Assembly (NCBI GenBank): GCA_024690695.1
Contig: JAILOS010000032.1
Span: 1 to 26,657 of the forward strand
Length of the DNA stretch: 26,657 nucleotides
Reading direction: 5' to 3'
Source: Oscillospiraceae bacterium
Lineage (GTDB): Bacteria > Bacillota_A > Clostridia > Oscillospirales > Oscillospiraceae
Shown: piece after piece, positions 13,738 to 21,271 of the stretch
Position numbering within the stretch: the first letter of the stretch is position 1
How the letters are laid out: each line of letters opens with the position of its first letter
Notes under the pieces: model-generated
The model's database searches: none
What the model saw: only the letters and a program-made list of their open reading frames with translations
What the model was told of the DNA's origin: nothing
Position numbers and translations under genes: made by a program

Positions 13738-14340
13738 ATGGCCTACGTTACGACGTCGACGGTAAGCGGCGAGATCCGCTACCGTTTCACCTGTGAACAG
13801 TGCGGGAAGACCTGCGAGTGGGTCCCGATCCGCATCACCCGAAAAGCCTCCGCCAACGGCAGCGGAGAGAGCGCCTCCGCGGCCGCGCAGGAGGCGGCGC
13901 AGAAGGCCGTAAAGGCGCGCTTCGCCGAAATCAAAAAGGACGTCGACGCCGGCGACTACGCCTCCTTCCGCGTGGTCAACGGCGGCGAGGACGAGTCGCT
14001 GTTCCGTGTCTACGAGTGCCCTGACTGCGGCGCGATCCAATCCTGGGGCGTGCGCTCGGCCGGCAAGAAGTTCGGCGTTCCCCTGCTGGTGACGCTGCTG
14101 CTGCTCGGCTGCTACCTCGCCTTCTTCCTGCTGGGCAACAACCTCTTCCCCGAGACCGTGGAGACCGTGCGGACGGCGCTGCGCTTCTGGCGCTGGCTGA
14201 TCGTGCCGATCGTCCTCGTCGTCGGCTGGACCGTGGACGGCGCGGTCGTGCGCGCGCAGACGAAGAAGCGCCTCGCGCAGCAGACCATGACCGAAAAGCG
14301 CCTGCCGGAGATCGACTGGAACGGCATGATCGGGGAATGA
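13738..14340 (+). CDS. Zinc-ribbon membrane protein of unknown function
   Basis: A 200-residue protein not recognised as a characterised family. Two CxxC knuckles, Cys19/Cys22 (CEQC) and Cys94/Cys97 (CPDC), could form one zinc site. They are separated by about 70 residues that include an Ala-rich, probably helical, segment (SASAAAQEAAQKAVKARFAEI). Two transmembrane helices follow, about residues 112-133 and 152-172, then a basic and polar tail. The ribbon and tail probably face the cytoplasm. The start is the ATG at 13738 behind GAGAGGG; codons further upstream overlap the promoter. It is the first gene of the operon, 25 bp before the GH2 gene. The context gives no firm role. Confidence 0.8.
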   Translation: MAYVTTSTVSGEIRYRFTCEQCGKTCEWVPIRITRKASANGSGESASAAAQEAAQKAVKARFAEIKKDVDAGDYASFRVVNGGEDESLFRVYECPDCGAIQSWGVRSAGKKFGVPLLVTLLLLGCYLAFFLLGNNLFPETVETVRTALRFWRWLIVPIVLVVGWTVDGAVVRAQTKKRLAQQTMTEKRLPEIDWNGMIGE

Positions 14341-14365
14341 TTACGAAAACGGAGCGTGATGACGG

Positions 14366-16711
14366 ATGATCAGCCTGTGCGACGGCTGGCAATTCACTGA
14401 GAAATGGTCGGAGGACTTTCTCGCCGGAAAGGCGGAGGGCCGCCCCGTCCGTCTGCCCCACACGGTGCGGGAGATCCCGCTGCACTGCGCGGGGCCGGAA
14501 GACTATGAAATGATCTGCGGCTACCGCCGCCCGCTGGAGATCCCGGAGAATCTGCGGGGCAGGCGGCTGTTCCTGCAGTTCGACGCCGCGGCGCATATCG
14601 CCGCGGTATACGTCAACGGCCGGGAGCTGCTGACCCACCGCTGCGGCTATACGGCCTTCCGCGCGGAGATCACCGGGCTCGTCGAGTACGGCGGCGGCAA
14701 CAGCGTCGCCGTGAAGCTCGACACGACGGAAAACGGCGCCGTGCCGCCCTTCGGCTTCGTGATCGACTACCTGACCTTCGGCGGGCTGTACCGCGAGGTC
14801 TGGCTGGACGTGCGCAGCCGGGACTTCATCGAGGACGTCTGCGTCACGACCCCGGCGCTCGACCGCGCCGCCGTGAAGCTGACGGTCAACGGCCGCCCCG
14901 GCCGCGGCGGACGGGCGCGCGTGCGCATCCTCGACGGCGAAGGCCGCTGCCTGGCCGAGCAGACCGGGATGGCGGATTTCGAGCTGCGCGTGCCGGACGC
15001 CAGGCCCTGGGGACCGGACGACCCCGCGCTGTACGTCTGCGAGGCGGCGCTGTTTGACGAAAACGGAAACGAGATCGACGTGCAGCGCCGTTCCTTCGGC
15101 TTCCGCACGGCGGTCTTCAAGGCCGACGGCTTTTATCTCAACGGGAAAAAGTTCTTCCTGCGCGGGCTGAACCGCCACCAGAGCTATCCCTACGTCGGCT
15201 ACGCGGCCCCCGAGCATCTGCAGCGCGAGGACGCGCGCATCCTCAAGGAGGAGCTGCAGTGCACCGCCGTGCGCACCTCGCACTACCCGCAGAGCCAGTG
15301 GTTCATCGACGAATGCGACCGGCTCGGCCTGCTCGTGTTCACCGAGATCCCCGGCTGGCAGCACATCGGAGACGCGGCCTGGAAGGATCAGGCCGTGGAA
15401 AACGTGCGCGAGATGGTGCTGCAGTACCGCAATCACCCGAGCATCGTGCTCTGGGGCGTGCGCATCAACGAGAGCCAGGACGACGACGAATTCTACCGGC
15501 GCACGAACGCGCTGGCCCACGAGCTCGACCCGAGCCGCCAGACCTCCGGCGTGCGCTATCTGGAAAAGAGCAGCCTGCTCGAGGACGTCTACGCCTTCAA
15601 CGACTTCTCCCATACCGGGGATAACCCCGGCTGCAAGCCGAAGGAGAAGGTCACGACCGACAGGACGAAGGGCTTTCTGATTTCCGAGTGCAACGGGCAC
15701 ATGTTCCCGACCAAGCCCTTCGACACCTGGGAGCGCCGCCAGGAGCACGCGCTGCGCCACGCGCGCGTGCAGGACGCGGCCCTGGCCGACGGCGAGCACG
15801 CCGGCTGCTTCGGCTGGTGCCTGTTCGACTACCCGACGCACAAGGATTTCGGCTCCGGCGACCGGGTTTGCTATCACGGCGTGACGGACTTCTTCCGCAA
15901 CCCGAAGCTCGCCGCCGCGGTCTACGCCAGCCAGGGCGAGGCCTTCCCGGTGCTCGAGCTCGGCTCGTCGATGGACATCGGCGACTACCCCGGCGGGCAG
16001 ATCGGCTTCCCCTGCCTGTTCACGAACGCGGACGAGGTGAAGCTGTACAAAAACGGCGCCTACGTGACGAGCTACCGGCCCCACGGCTGGAAGGCGCTGC
16101 CCCACGGGCCGATCCCGGTGGACGACCTGATCGGGGAACTGCTCGAATCGCAGGAGGGCTTCAGCCCGGACAAGGCGGCCCTGCTGCGCAGCTGTCTGCT
16201 GGCCGCGCGCAGGTACGGGCTGGCCAACATGCCGCTGAGCGAGAAGGCCCGGCTCGGCTGGGCGATGCTGCGCTGCGGGATCGACTACGCCCGCGGCTAC
16301 GAGCTCTACGGCAAATACGTCGGCAACTGGGGCGGCGAGGCCACCGTCTGGCGCTTCGACGCGTATCGGGGCGGCAAGCTCGTCCTCTCCCGCACCTGCT
16401 CCCCCAGCCGCGAGCTGCATCTGGAGCTCAGGCCCAGCAAAACCGCGCTGCGCGAGGGGAACAGCTACGACATGGCGGCCGTGCGCATCCGCGTGCTCGA
16501 CGGCTACGGGAACCCCGCTCCCTACGCCCAGCTTCCGGTGAAGCTGCGCGTCGAGGGCGCGGCCGAGCTCGTCGGCCCGGACACGGTGACGGCCGAGGGC
16601 GGCATGTGCGGCTGCTATCTTCGCTCCGTCGGCCGCCCGGGCGAGGCGCTGCTGCACGTCTCCGCCGGCCAGGCCGGCGAGCAGACGCTGCGTTTCAGCG
16701 TCGAAGCATAA
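14366..16711 (+). CDS. Glycoside hydrolase family 2 enzyme (beta-galactosidase/beta-glucuronidase-like)
   Basis: A 781-residue retaining beta-glycosidase. Residues 1-150 form the sugar-binding jelly roll, about 155-250 the immunoglobulin-like domain, and about 250-540 the catalytic barrel (FYLNGKKFFLRGLNRHQSYP, SHYPQSQWFIDECDRLGLLV). The likely acid/base is Glu369 in RINES and the nucleophile Glu441 in LISECNGH. C-terminal beta domains (to 781) include a helical insertion around residues 590-660. No signal peptide is present, so it probably acts on sugars already imported. Substrate linkage is beta; the sugar cannot be fixed from sequence. It sits 13 bp before a GH36 gene, suggesting joint breakdown of mixed galactosides or glycan fragments. 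Start: ATG behind GGAGCG. Confidence 0.9.
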   Translation: MISLCDGWQFTEKWSEDFLAGKAEGRPVRLPHTVREIPLHCAGPEDYEMICGYRRPLEIPENLRGRRLFLQFDAAAHIAAVYVNGRELLTHRCGYTAFRAEITGLVEYGGGNSVAVKLDTTENGAVPPFGFVIDYLTFGGLYREVWLDVRSRDFIEDVCVTTPALDRAAVKLTVNGRPGRGGRARVRILDGEGRCLAEQTGMADFELRVPDARPWGPDDPALYVCEAALFDENGNEIDVQRRSFGFRTAVFKADGFYLNGKKFFLRGLNRHQSYPYVGYAAPEHLQREDARILKEELQCTAVRTSHYPQSQWFIDECDRLGLLVFTEIPGWQHIGDAAWKDQAVENVREMVLQYRNHPSIVLWGVRINESQDDDEFYRRTNALAHELDPSRQTSGVRYLEKSSLLEDVYAFNDFSHTGDNPGCKPKEKVTTDRTKGFLISECNGHMFPTKPFDTWERRQEHALRHARVQDAALADGEHAGCFGWCLFDYPTHKDFGSGDRVCYHGVTDFFRNPKLAAAVYASQGEAFPVLELGSSMDIGDYPGGQIGFPCLFTNADEVKLYKNGAYVTSYRPHGWKALPHGPIPVDDLIGELLESQEGFSPDKAALLRSCLLAARRYGLANMPLSEKARLGWAMLRCGIDYARGYELYGKYVGNWGGEATVWRFDAYRGGKLVLSRTCSPSRELHLELRPSKTALREGNSYDMAAVRIRVLDGYGNPAPYAQLPVKLRVEGAAELVGPDTVTAEGGMCGCYLRSVGRPGEALLHVSAGQAGEQTLRFSVEA

Positions 16712-16724
16712 AGGAGGGAAAAAC

Positions 16725-18311
16725 ATGCGTCTGGATTATTCCGTCTGTTATTACCGCGGGCACGGGCCCGAGGAGCAGCGCGGCAGTCTCGAGCTGCACG
16801 GCGGCGTCAACCGCGTCGTGCTGCCGCTGCCGGCGTGTACGCTCGGCCCGGTCACGGCCGTTGTGCGCCGCAGCCCGAACAAGCGGGAAAAAATCTTCAT
16901 GAACGGCTTTCAGACCTGGACCTACTGCCCGGAGTACAGCTGCCGGGATCACATCCACGGGCTGAGCCACTTTCCCCGTTTTCTGATCGACATCCACGGG
17001 CTCGATCACTACGGCGACAACTACTTCGTCAGCTACCCGGAGAAGGCCGGCTTCACCCACGGCGAGAGCTGGTGCTACTTCCGCCGGGGCGAGCATCTCG
17101 AGCTCTTCGCCTCGCTTGACGAGCGGCCGGGCTACACGATCTTCTTCTACAACGCGCACAACGGCGAGCTGAAGCTCGAGCGCGACTGCCGCGGCGTCCG
17201 CGCCGAGGGCGATTTCCACGCCTTCGATCTCTACGTCGGCGCCGGAGCGGAGGACGAGGTTTTCGACGCCTGGTTCGAAGCGATGAACATACGCCCGCGC
17301 ACGACGGAGAAGCTGACCGGCTACTCAAGCTGGTACAACCGCTATCAGGACATCAGCGAGACGAGCATCCGCGAGGATCTCGTCGGCTGCGCCGAGGTCC
17401 TGCGTCCGGGCGATCTCTTCCAGATCGACGACGGCTACGAGCCCTTCGTCGGCGACTGGCTGGAGCCCGACCCGGTCAAGTTCCCGAACGGCCTGAAGCC
17501 GCTGGTGGACGACATCCACGCCAAAGGGCTCAAGGCCGGGCTGTGGATCGCCCCCTTCGTGGCCCAGAAGGGCTCGCGGCTGATCGCCGAGCACCCCGAC
17601 TGGCTGCTGCAGGTGGACGGAAAGCCCTGGCGCTGCGGCCTCAACTGGGGCGGCTTTTACGCGCTGGATATCGACTGCCCGGGCGTGATCGACTATCTCG
17701 AGCGGGTTTTCGCGCGCGCAATCGACGACTGGGGCTTCGACTTTTTGAAGCTCGACTTCCTCTACGCCGCGGCGCCCTTCGGCAACATGCGCGAGAGCCG
17801 CGCCGGGCGCATGACGCGGGCGATGGAATGGCTGCGCGCGCTCTGCCGCGACAAGCTGATCCTCGGCTGCGGCGTGCCGCTGATGCCCGCCTTCGGCCTC
17901 GCGGACTACTGCCGCATCAGCTGCGACGTGGGGCTCGACTGGGACGACAAGCCCTGGATGCGGCAGATCCACCGCGAGCGCGTGTCCACCCGGCAGGCCA
18001 TCGGCAACACCGTTTTCCGCCGCCAGCTCAACGGCCGCGCCTGGCTCAACGACCCGGACGTGTTCTTCCTGCGGGAGGAAAATCTGAAGCTGACGCCGCG
18101 GCAGAAGCACGCGCTGGCCACGGTGAACAGTCTCTTCGGCGGGCTGCTGCTCTGTTCTGACAACATGGCCCGCTATACCCCGGCGGCCCGCGAGGCCTAC
18201 GAGCAGCTGCTGCGCAACCGCGAGGCGAAGGACCTGCGCGTCCACACCGAGCATGGCCTGTCCGTAAGCTGGACGCTCGACGGGAAGACGCATCATCTGA
18301 AAATCGAATAA
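16725..18311 (+). CDS. Glycoside hydrolase family 36-like alpha-galactosidase
   Basis: A 528-residue, rather short member of the GH36 alpha-galactosidase clan. Residues 1-180 form a beta-rich N-terminal domain. The barrel (about 195-450) has GYSSWYNRYQDIS, FQIDDGYEPFVGDW and AGLWIAPFVAQ. The nucleophile is likely Asp344 in FLKLDFLY and the acid/base Asp401 in CRISCDVG. A small beta domain ends the protein. No signal peptide is seen. The reaction is release of terminal alpha-linked galactose; other alpha-sugars are possible because the family is broad. AAAGGAGGG precedes the ATG. Coupling to the GH2 gene upstream suggests one cytoplasmic pathway; no sugar transporter is in the window. Confidence 0.9.
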   Translation: MRLDYSVCYYRGHGPEEQRGSLELHGGVNRVVLPLPACTLGPVTAVVRRSPNKREKIFMNGFQTWTYCPEYSCRDHIHGLSHFPRFLIDIHGLDHYGDNYFVSYPEKAGFTHGESWCYFRRGEHLELFASLDERPGYTIFFYNAHNGELKLERDCRGVRAEGDFHAFDLYVGAGAEDEVFDAWFEAMNIRPRTTEKLTGYSSWYNRYQDISETSIREDLVGCAEVLRPGDLFQIDDGYEPFVGDWLEPDPVKFPNGLKPLVDDIHAKGLKAGLWIAPFVAQKGSRLIAEHPDWLLQVDGKPWRCGLNWGGFYALDIDCPGVIDYLERVFARAIDDWGFDFLKLDFLYAAAPFGNMRESRAGRMTRAMEWLRALCRDKLILGCGVPLMPAFGLADYCRISCDVGLDWDDKPWMRQIHRERVSTRQAIGNTVFRRQLNGRAWLNDPDVFFLREENLKLTPRQKHALATVNSLFGGLLLCSDNMARYTPAAREAYEQLLRNREAKDLRVHTEHGLSVSWTLDGKTHHLKIE

Positions 18312-18332
18312 ACGGACAAGGGGGAGAAAACC

Positions 18333-19304
18333 ATGCTGTTTCTCGACGCCGTCGTGAACGCACCCGGCAGCTATCTCAGCTTTGACTGGGAGATCACGCT
18401 GATGGAATGGCTCCAGGCGCATCTGAGCCCCGGCGCGATCAACGCCATCTCGCAGCTGTCGATGTTCGGAGAAGAACTCCTGCTGATCGTCGTGATGGGC
18501 TTTTTCTACTGGTGCTTCGACAAGGAGACCGGCAAATTCATCGGTCTCAACTTCCTCGCGGCCAACGTCTGGGGCCCGATGATCAAGAACCTCGTGCTGC
18601 GCTTCCGGCCCTATATGTACAGCGACAAGATCGACCTGCTGCGCAAGATCGACGCCGACGCGCCGATCGAAGACGTCCTCGCGCAGGGCTACTCCTTCCC
18701 GAGCGGCCATTCCGCCGGCGCCGTGTCGGTCTACGGCTCGGCCGCACGCAGGCGGAAGGGCTTCTGGCTGACGCTGCTGGCCTTCCTGCTGCCGCTGCTC
18801 GTGGGCTTCTCCCGCGTCGTCGTCGGCGCCCACTTCCCCACCGACGTGTTTGCCGGCTGGGCGCTGGGCCTGATCGTGATCCTGTTCATCCCCTGGCTGC
18901 GGAAGAAGATCAACAACCGCCTGGTCTTCAGTCTGGTCATGCTGCTGTCGACCGTGCCGGGCTTTTTCTTCTGCACCAGCACGGACTATTTCAGCTCCTT
19001 CGGCATGCTGGTCGGCTTCCTGCTGGCCGAGCCCTTCGAGGAGCGTTTCGTCCGCTTTGAGAACACCCGCAGCGTCATCCGCTCGATCCTGCGCATCGCA
19101 GGCGGCGGCGCGATCTACTTCGCGCTGAGATGGCTGCTGAAGCTGCCCTTCCCGGAGGCGGTGCTGGAGGCGGGCGATCTCGCCGCGCATCTGATCCGCG
19201 CGGGCCGCTACGCGATCGTGATCTTCGTGGTCATCGGCGTGTACCCCGCGGTCTTCAAGCTCACGGCCCGCATCGGGGCGAAAAAGAACGCGGAGCAGAC
19301 ATGA
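18333..19304 (+). CDS. PAP2-family membrane phosphatase
   Basis: A 323-residue membrane phosphatase of the PAP2 superfamily, which dephosphorylates lipid phosphates such as phosphatidate or undecaprenyl pyrophosphate. All three signature motifs are present: Lys85 to Arg92-Pro93 (KNLVLRFRP), PSGH at 123-126, and SRVVVGAHFPTDV with Arg161 and His167. Several helices follow, and the C-terminal third adds extra transmembrane segments. The catalytic side normally faces outward. A GGGGGAG site precedes the ATG. It lies 21 bp after the GH36 gene and shares an ATGA stop-start overlap with the next gene. Its link to sugar breakdown is unclear; lipid-carrier recycling is possible. Confidence 0.92.
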   Translation: MLFLDAVVNAPGSYLSFDWEITLMEWLQAHLSPGAINAISQLSMFGEELLLIVVMGFFYWCFDKETGKFIGLNFLAANVWGPMIKNLVLRFRPYMYSDKIDLLRKIDADAPIEDVLAQGYSFPSGHSAGAVSVYGSAARRRKGFWLTLLAFLLPLLVGFSRVVVGAHFPTDVFAGWALGLIVILFIPWLRKKINNRLVFSLVMLLSTVPGFFFCTSTDYFSSFGMLVGFLLAEPFEERFVRFENTRSVIRSILRIAGGGAIYFALRWLLKLPFPEAVLEAGDLAAHLIRAGRYAIVIFVVIGVYPAVFKLTARIGAKKNAEQT

Positions 19305-19978
19305 GCTTCCTCCCGCCGATCCGCGAAAAAGAAGATCTCGTCCGCCTGGTGGACGAGATCGGCTTTTTGCCCTATTTTCGAAACGACGTCCCCGGCTTCT
19401 CGATCGAGGAGAACTGCCCCGCCCTCTGGGGAACGCCGGACAAGCCCGACTGCCCTTGGGACTGGAAGGGCCCGGTGATCCGCGAGACGGGCTGCGCCTA
19501 CGGCCGCTTTTTCCACGGCCGGGCGGGCTACGTCAGCCGCGCCCTTTTTCCGGACTTCGCCAACGTCCGGCGCGACGGCTACGACTACGACGCGCGCGTG
19601 GAGGACGGTCTCGCCCGCGGGCGCGACCGGCGCATCATGGAGGTCCTCTCGGCGCGCTCGCCGCTGCCGTCGCGCGAGCTGAAAGCGCTGTGCTGCTTCG
19701 GCGAGGACAGCCGCCGGGCTTATGACGCGAGCCTCGGCTTTCTGCAGATGCAGACCTACGTCACGACGGCGGATTTCGTCTACGCGACCGACCGGCTCGG
19801 CCGCCCCTACGGCTGGGGTCTGGCCGTGGTCGCAACGCCGGAGCAGCATTTCGGCGCGGATTTCACCGCCCGTGTCTATGCGCGCGAGCCCGCCGAATCG
19901 CGGGAACGGCTGCGCGTCTATCTGCGGAAGCTGCTGCCGCAGGCGACGGCGGCGCAGCTCGAGCGCCTGCTCGGCTAA
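19301..19978 (+). CDS. AlkZ-related protein, function unproven
   Basis: A 225-residue soluble protein resembling what clostridial genomes label AlkZ-related proteins. Segments that match my memory of that group: GFLPYF, IPGF-like VPGFSIEE, YGRFFHGRAGYVSRALFPDF, FANVRRDGYDYDARVEDGLA, LQMQTYV, YGWGLAVV and TPEQHFG. AlkZ/YcaQ itself is a winged-helix DNA glycosylase that removes crosslink adducts, but this shorter family lacks a demonstrated activity. No membrane segment is seen. The ATG overlaps the PAP2 stop (ATGA), which indicates translational coupling and makes it the last gene of the five-gene operon. The frame continues upstream to 19130 only as a shadow within PAP2. Family placement is moderately sure. 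Confidence 0.75.
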   Translation: MSFLPPIREKEDLVRLVDEIGFLPYFRNDVPGFSIEENCPALWGTPDKPDCPWDWKGPVIRETGCAYGRFFHGRAGYVSRALFPDFANVRRDGYDYDARVEDGLARGRDRRIMEVLSARSPLPSRELKALCCFGEDSRRAYDASLGFLQMQTYVTTADFVYATDRLGRPYGWGLAVVATPEQHFGADFTARVYAREPAESRERLRVYLRKLLPQATAAQLERLLG

Positions 19979-20172
19979 AAGCGGCGATTGCGCGGGCAGC
20001 AGCGCCGCGGGCAGCCCCTGCCCTTCGGCTGCGGCCCGGCGGGCTGCGCCTTCGGCTGTGCGGAGGGCTCCGCCTTCGGCCGCGCGGAGGGCTCCGCCTT
20101 CGGCCGCGCCGCCGTGACCCGATCCCAGACGCGCCCGAAGCTCTGCAGGCGCGCGGCATAGCTCTCGCTCAT
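19975..20172 (-). CDS. Small repeat-bearing, cysteine-tailed protein
   Basis: A possible 65-residue protein not recognised as a known family. The N-terminus MSESYAARLQSFGRVWDRVT looks like an amphipathic helix. The middle consists of near-identical octads (RPKAEPSA type) encoded by 24-bp tandem repeats, and the tail is GRGCPRRCCPRNRRF. A good ribosome site GGGGGTGAG precedes the ATG at 20172, which supports a real gene. The stop overlaps the convergent AlkZ-related stop by 4 bp. High GC favours chance reading frames, so the coding call is tentative. A small basic, cysteine-bearing protein in a spore-former could be a coat component, but this is a guess. Confidence 0.5.
   Translation of the reverse strand: MSESYAARLQSFGRVWDRVTAARPKAEPSARPKAEPSAQPKAQPAGPQPKGRGCPRRCCPRNRRF
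20041..20112. repeat. Three 24-bp tandem repeats
   Basis: Units at 20041-20064, 20065-20088 and 20089-20112, of the form GGGCTCCGCCTTCGGCCGCG plus four bases. Units 2 and 3 differ only at the last positions, unit 1 at about four. Because 24 is a multiple of 3, the repeat encodes whole octads in the small ORF. No spacers, so it is not a CRISPR. Confidence 0.85.
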
Positions 20173-20208
20173 TTTCTCACCCCCGTCCGGCCCATCCTAT
20201 GCCGGGGC

Positions 20209-20237
20209 TTGCAAAGCGGTGAAAGATGTGCGATAAT
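20209..20237 (+). promoter_or_regulatory. Promoter of rsmE
   Basis: TTGCAA (20209-20214), 17 bp, GATAAT (20232-20237), 35 bp before the rsmE start. Confidence 0.75.
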
Positions 20238-20272
20238 CAGAAAAACACCATCGAAACCACGGAGGGACCGAT

Positions 20273-21004
20273 ATGCCGAGATTTTTCATAGCCGGCACCA
20301 ATCTGGCCGGCGGGATGGCCATTCTGAAGGGCCGCGACGCCGAACACGTGCGCGTGCTGCGCCTGCGCCCGGGCGAGGACGTGATCCTCTGCGACGGGAA
20401 AGGGACCGACTACCGGTGCCGCCTGGTCTACGCGGACAAGGAGCAGGCCGAGGCCGAGATCGTCGAGGTCGTCCCCTGCCCGGCCGAGCCCAACGTGGCC
20501 GTGTCGGTGCTCTGCGGCCTGCCGAAGGGCGACAAGACCGACTATATCATCCAGAAATGCGTCGAGGCGGGCGCCGCGGAGATCGGCTTCTTCCTGTCCG
20601 ACCGCTGCGTGGCCCGGCCCGAGACGCCGGAGAAGAAGCTCGAGCGCTGGCAGCGCATCGCCGAGGAGGCCGCCAAGCAGTCCGGCCGCGGGATCATCCC
20701 GCAGGTGCGCTGGGTGGGCGATCTGGCCGGGGCGCTGGACCTCGCGCTGAAAAAGGATCTCGGCCTCTTCCTCTACGAGACCGGCGAGCGCGAGGCGCTC
20801 CACGCGGTGCTGGATGAGAACCGAAACCTCAGGAGCGCCGCGCTGATCACCGGGCCCGAGGGCGGCTTCGCCGAGTTCGAGGCCAAGCTCGCACGGATCG
20901 CCGGGCTGCATATCTGCTCGCTGGGCGAGCGCATCCTCCGCTGCGAAACGGCCCCGGTCGTGGCGCTGAGCGCCGTGATGTACGCGACGGGCAATCTGAG
21001 CTGA
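20273..21004 (+). CDS. rsmE: 16S rRNA (uracil-1498-N3)-methyltransferase
   Basis: A 243-residue SPOUT-class methyltransferase that makes m3U1498 in 16S rRNA of the assembled small subunit, using S-adenosylmethionine. Residues 1-70 form the PUA-like RNA-binding domain (MPRFFIAG, AEHVRVLRLRPGEDV). The knotted catalytic domain has the SAM-binding ITGPEGGF (192-199) and LGERILRCETA (217-227) motifs. Length is normal. The ATG follows CGGAGGG. It has its own promoter and a strong terminator, so it is a single-gene unit. In many Firmicutes it follows prmA; that gene is absent here. Confidence 0.96.
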   Translation: MPRFFIAGTNLAGGMAILKGRDAEHVRVLRLRPGEDVILCDGKGTDYRCRLVYADKEQAEAEIVEVVPCPAEPNVAVSVLCGLPKGDKTDYIIQKCVEAGAAEIGFFLSDRCVARPETPEKKLERWQRIAEEAAKQSGRGIIPQVRWVGDLAGALDLALKKDLGLFLYETGEREALHAVLDENRNLRSAALITGPEGGFAEFEAKLARIAGLHICSLGERILRCETAPVVALSAVMYATGNLS

Positions 21005-21054
21005 AAAGGCCGCAAGCGGCGGGAACGCCGGGCGAGCCGCAAACCGGATCGTAA

Positions 21055-21107
21055 AAAACAGTGAGACGAAATCGGAAAAGAACCGAATTCGTCTCACTGT
21101 TTTGTTT
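21055..21107 (+). terminator. Intrinsic terminator of rsmE
   Basis: A 16-bp perfect stem (AAAACAGTGAGACGAA and complement) whose loop contains a smaller TCGG/CCGA pairing, ending in TTTTGTTT. Confidence 0.88.
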
Positions 21108-21119
21108 GTCAAATACAGT

Positions 21120-21189
21120 CTGTCATTCTGAGCGGCAGCGAAGAATCCGCAGCAGATCCTTCGTCGCCTGCGGCTCCTCAGGATGACAG
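21120..21189. repeat. Dispersed palindromic repeat (TGTCATTCTGAGCG type)
   Basis: Arms CTGTCATTCTGAG (21120-21132) and CTCAGGATGACAG (21177-21189) pair with one G-T mismatch. Between them GCGAAGAATC and GATCCTTCG pair again, giving one long imperfect hairpin. Sequences of this type (TGTCATTCTGAGCG...GAAGAATC...AGGATGACA) recur between genes in many Clostridia and other bacteria, as I recall. No coding content. Mode of spread unknown. Confidence 0.8.
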
Positions 21190-21195
21190 TTTGGC

Positions 21196-21214
21196 GGGCG
21201 GATGATATCCGCCC
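21196..21214. repeat. Short palindromic repeat (GGGCGGATGATATCCGCCC)
   Basis: GGGCGGAT and ATCCGCCC around a GAT loop, immediately followed by CCTACGG. I recall this sequence as a common intergenic repeat in Oscillospiraceae-type genomes, often next to the element just upstream. Only one copy is in the window. Confidence 0.65.
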
Positions 21215-21271
21215 CTACGGTGGGGGCGGGGTTCGCGCGGGCCGCCGGGGAGCCCGTGGCCCGCGGCGAGC

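Noticed and set aside
13976..16726. A 916-codon open frame on the minus strand opposite GH2
   Set aside because: It is antisense to a clearly recognisable glycosidase with conserved catalytic motifs, has no protein-like pattern and arises from GC-rich codon bias. The same holds for the long antisense frames at 7524-9716, 11330-12682, 17325-19190, 22109-23503 and 23283-25010.
19301..19978. Calling this gene a functional AlkZ DNA glycosylase
   Set aside because: Only segment-level resemblance to the AlkZ-related group was seen. The protein is far shorter than AlkZ/YcaQ and its catalytic residues could not be placed.
20041..20112. Tandem 24-bp repeats as a possible CRISPR
   Set aside because: Units are directly contiguous with no spacers, number only three and keep a reading frame.
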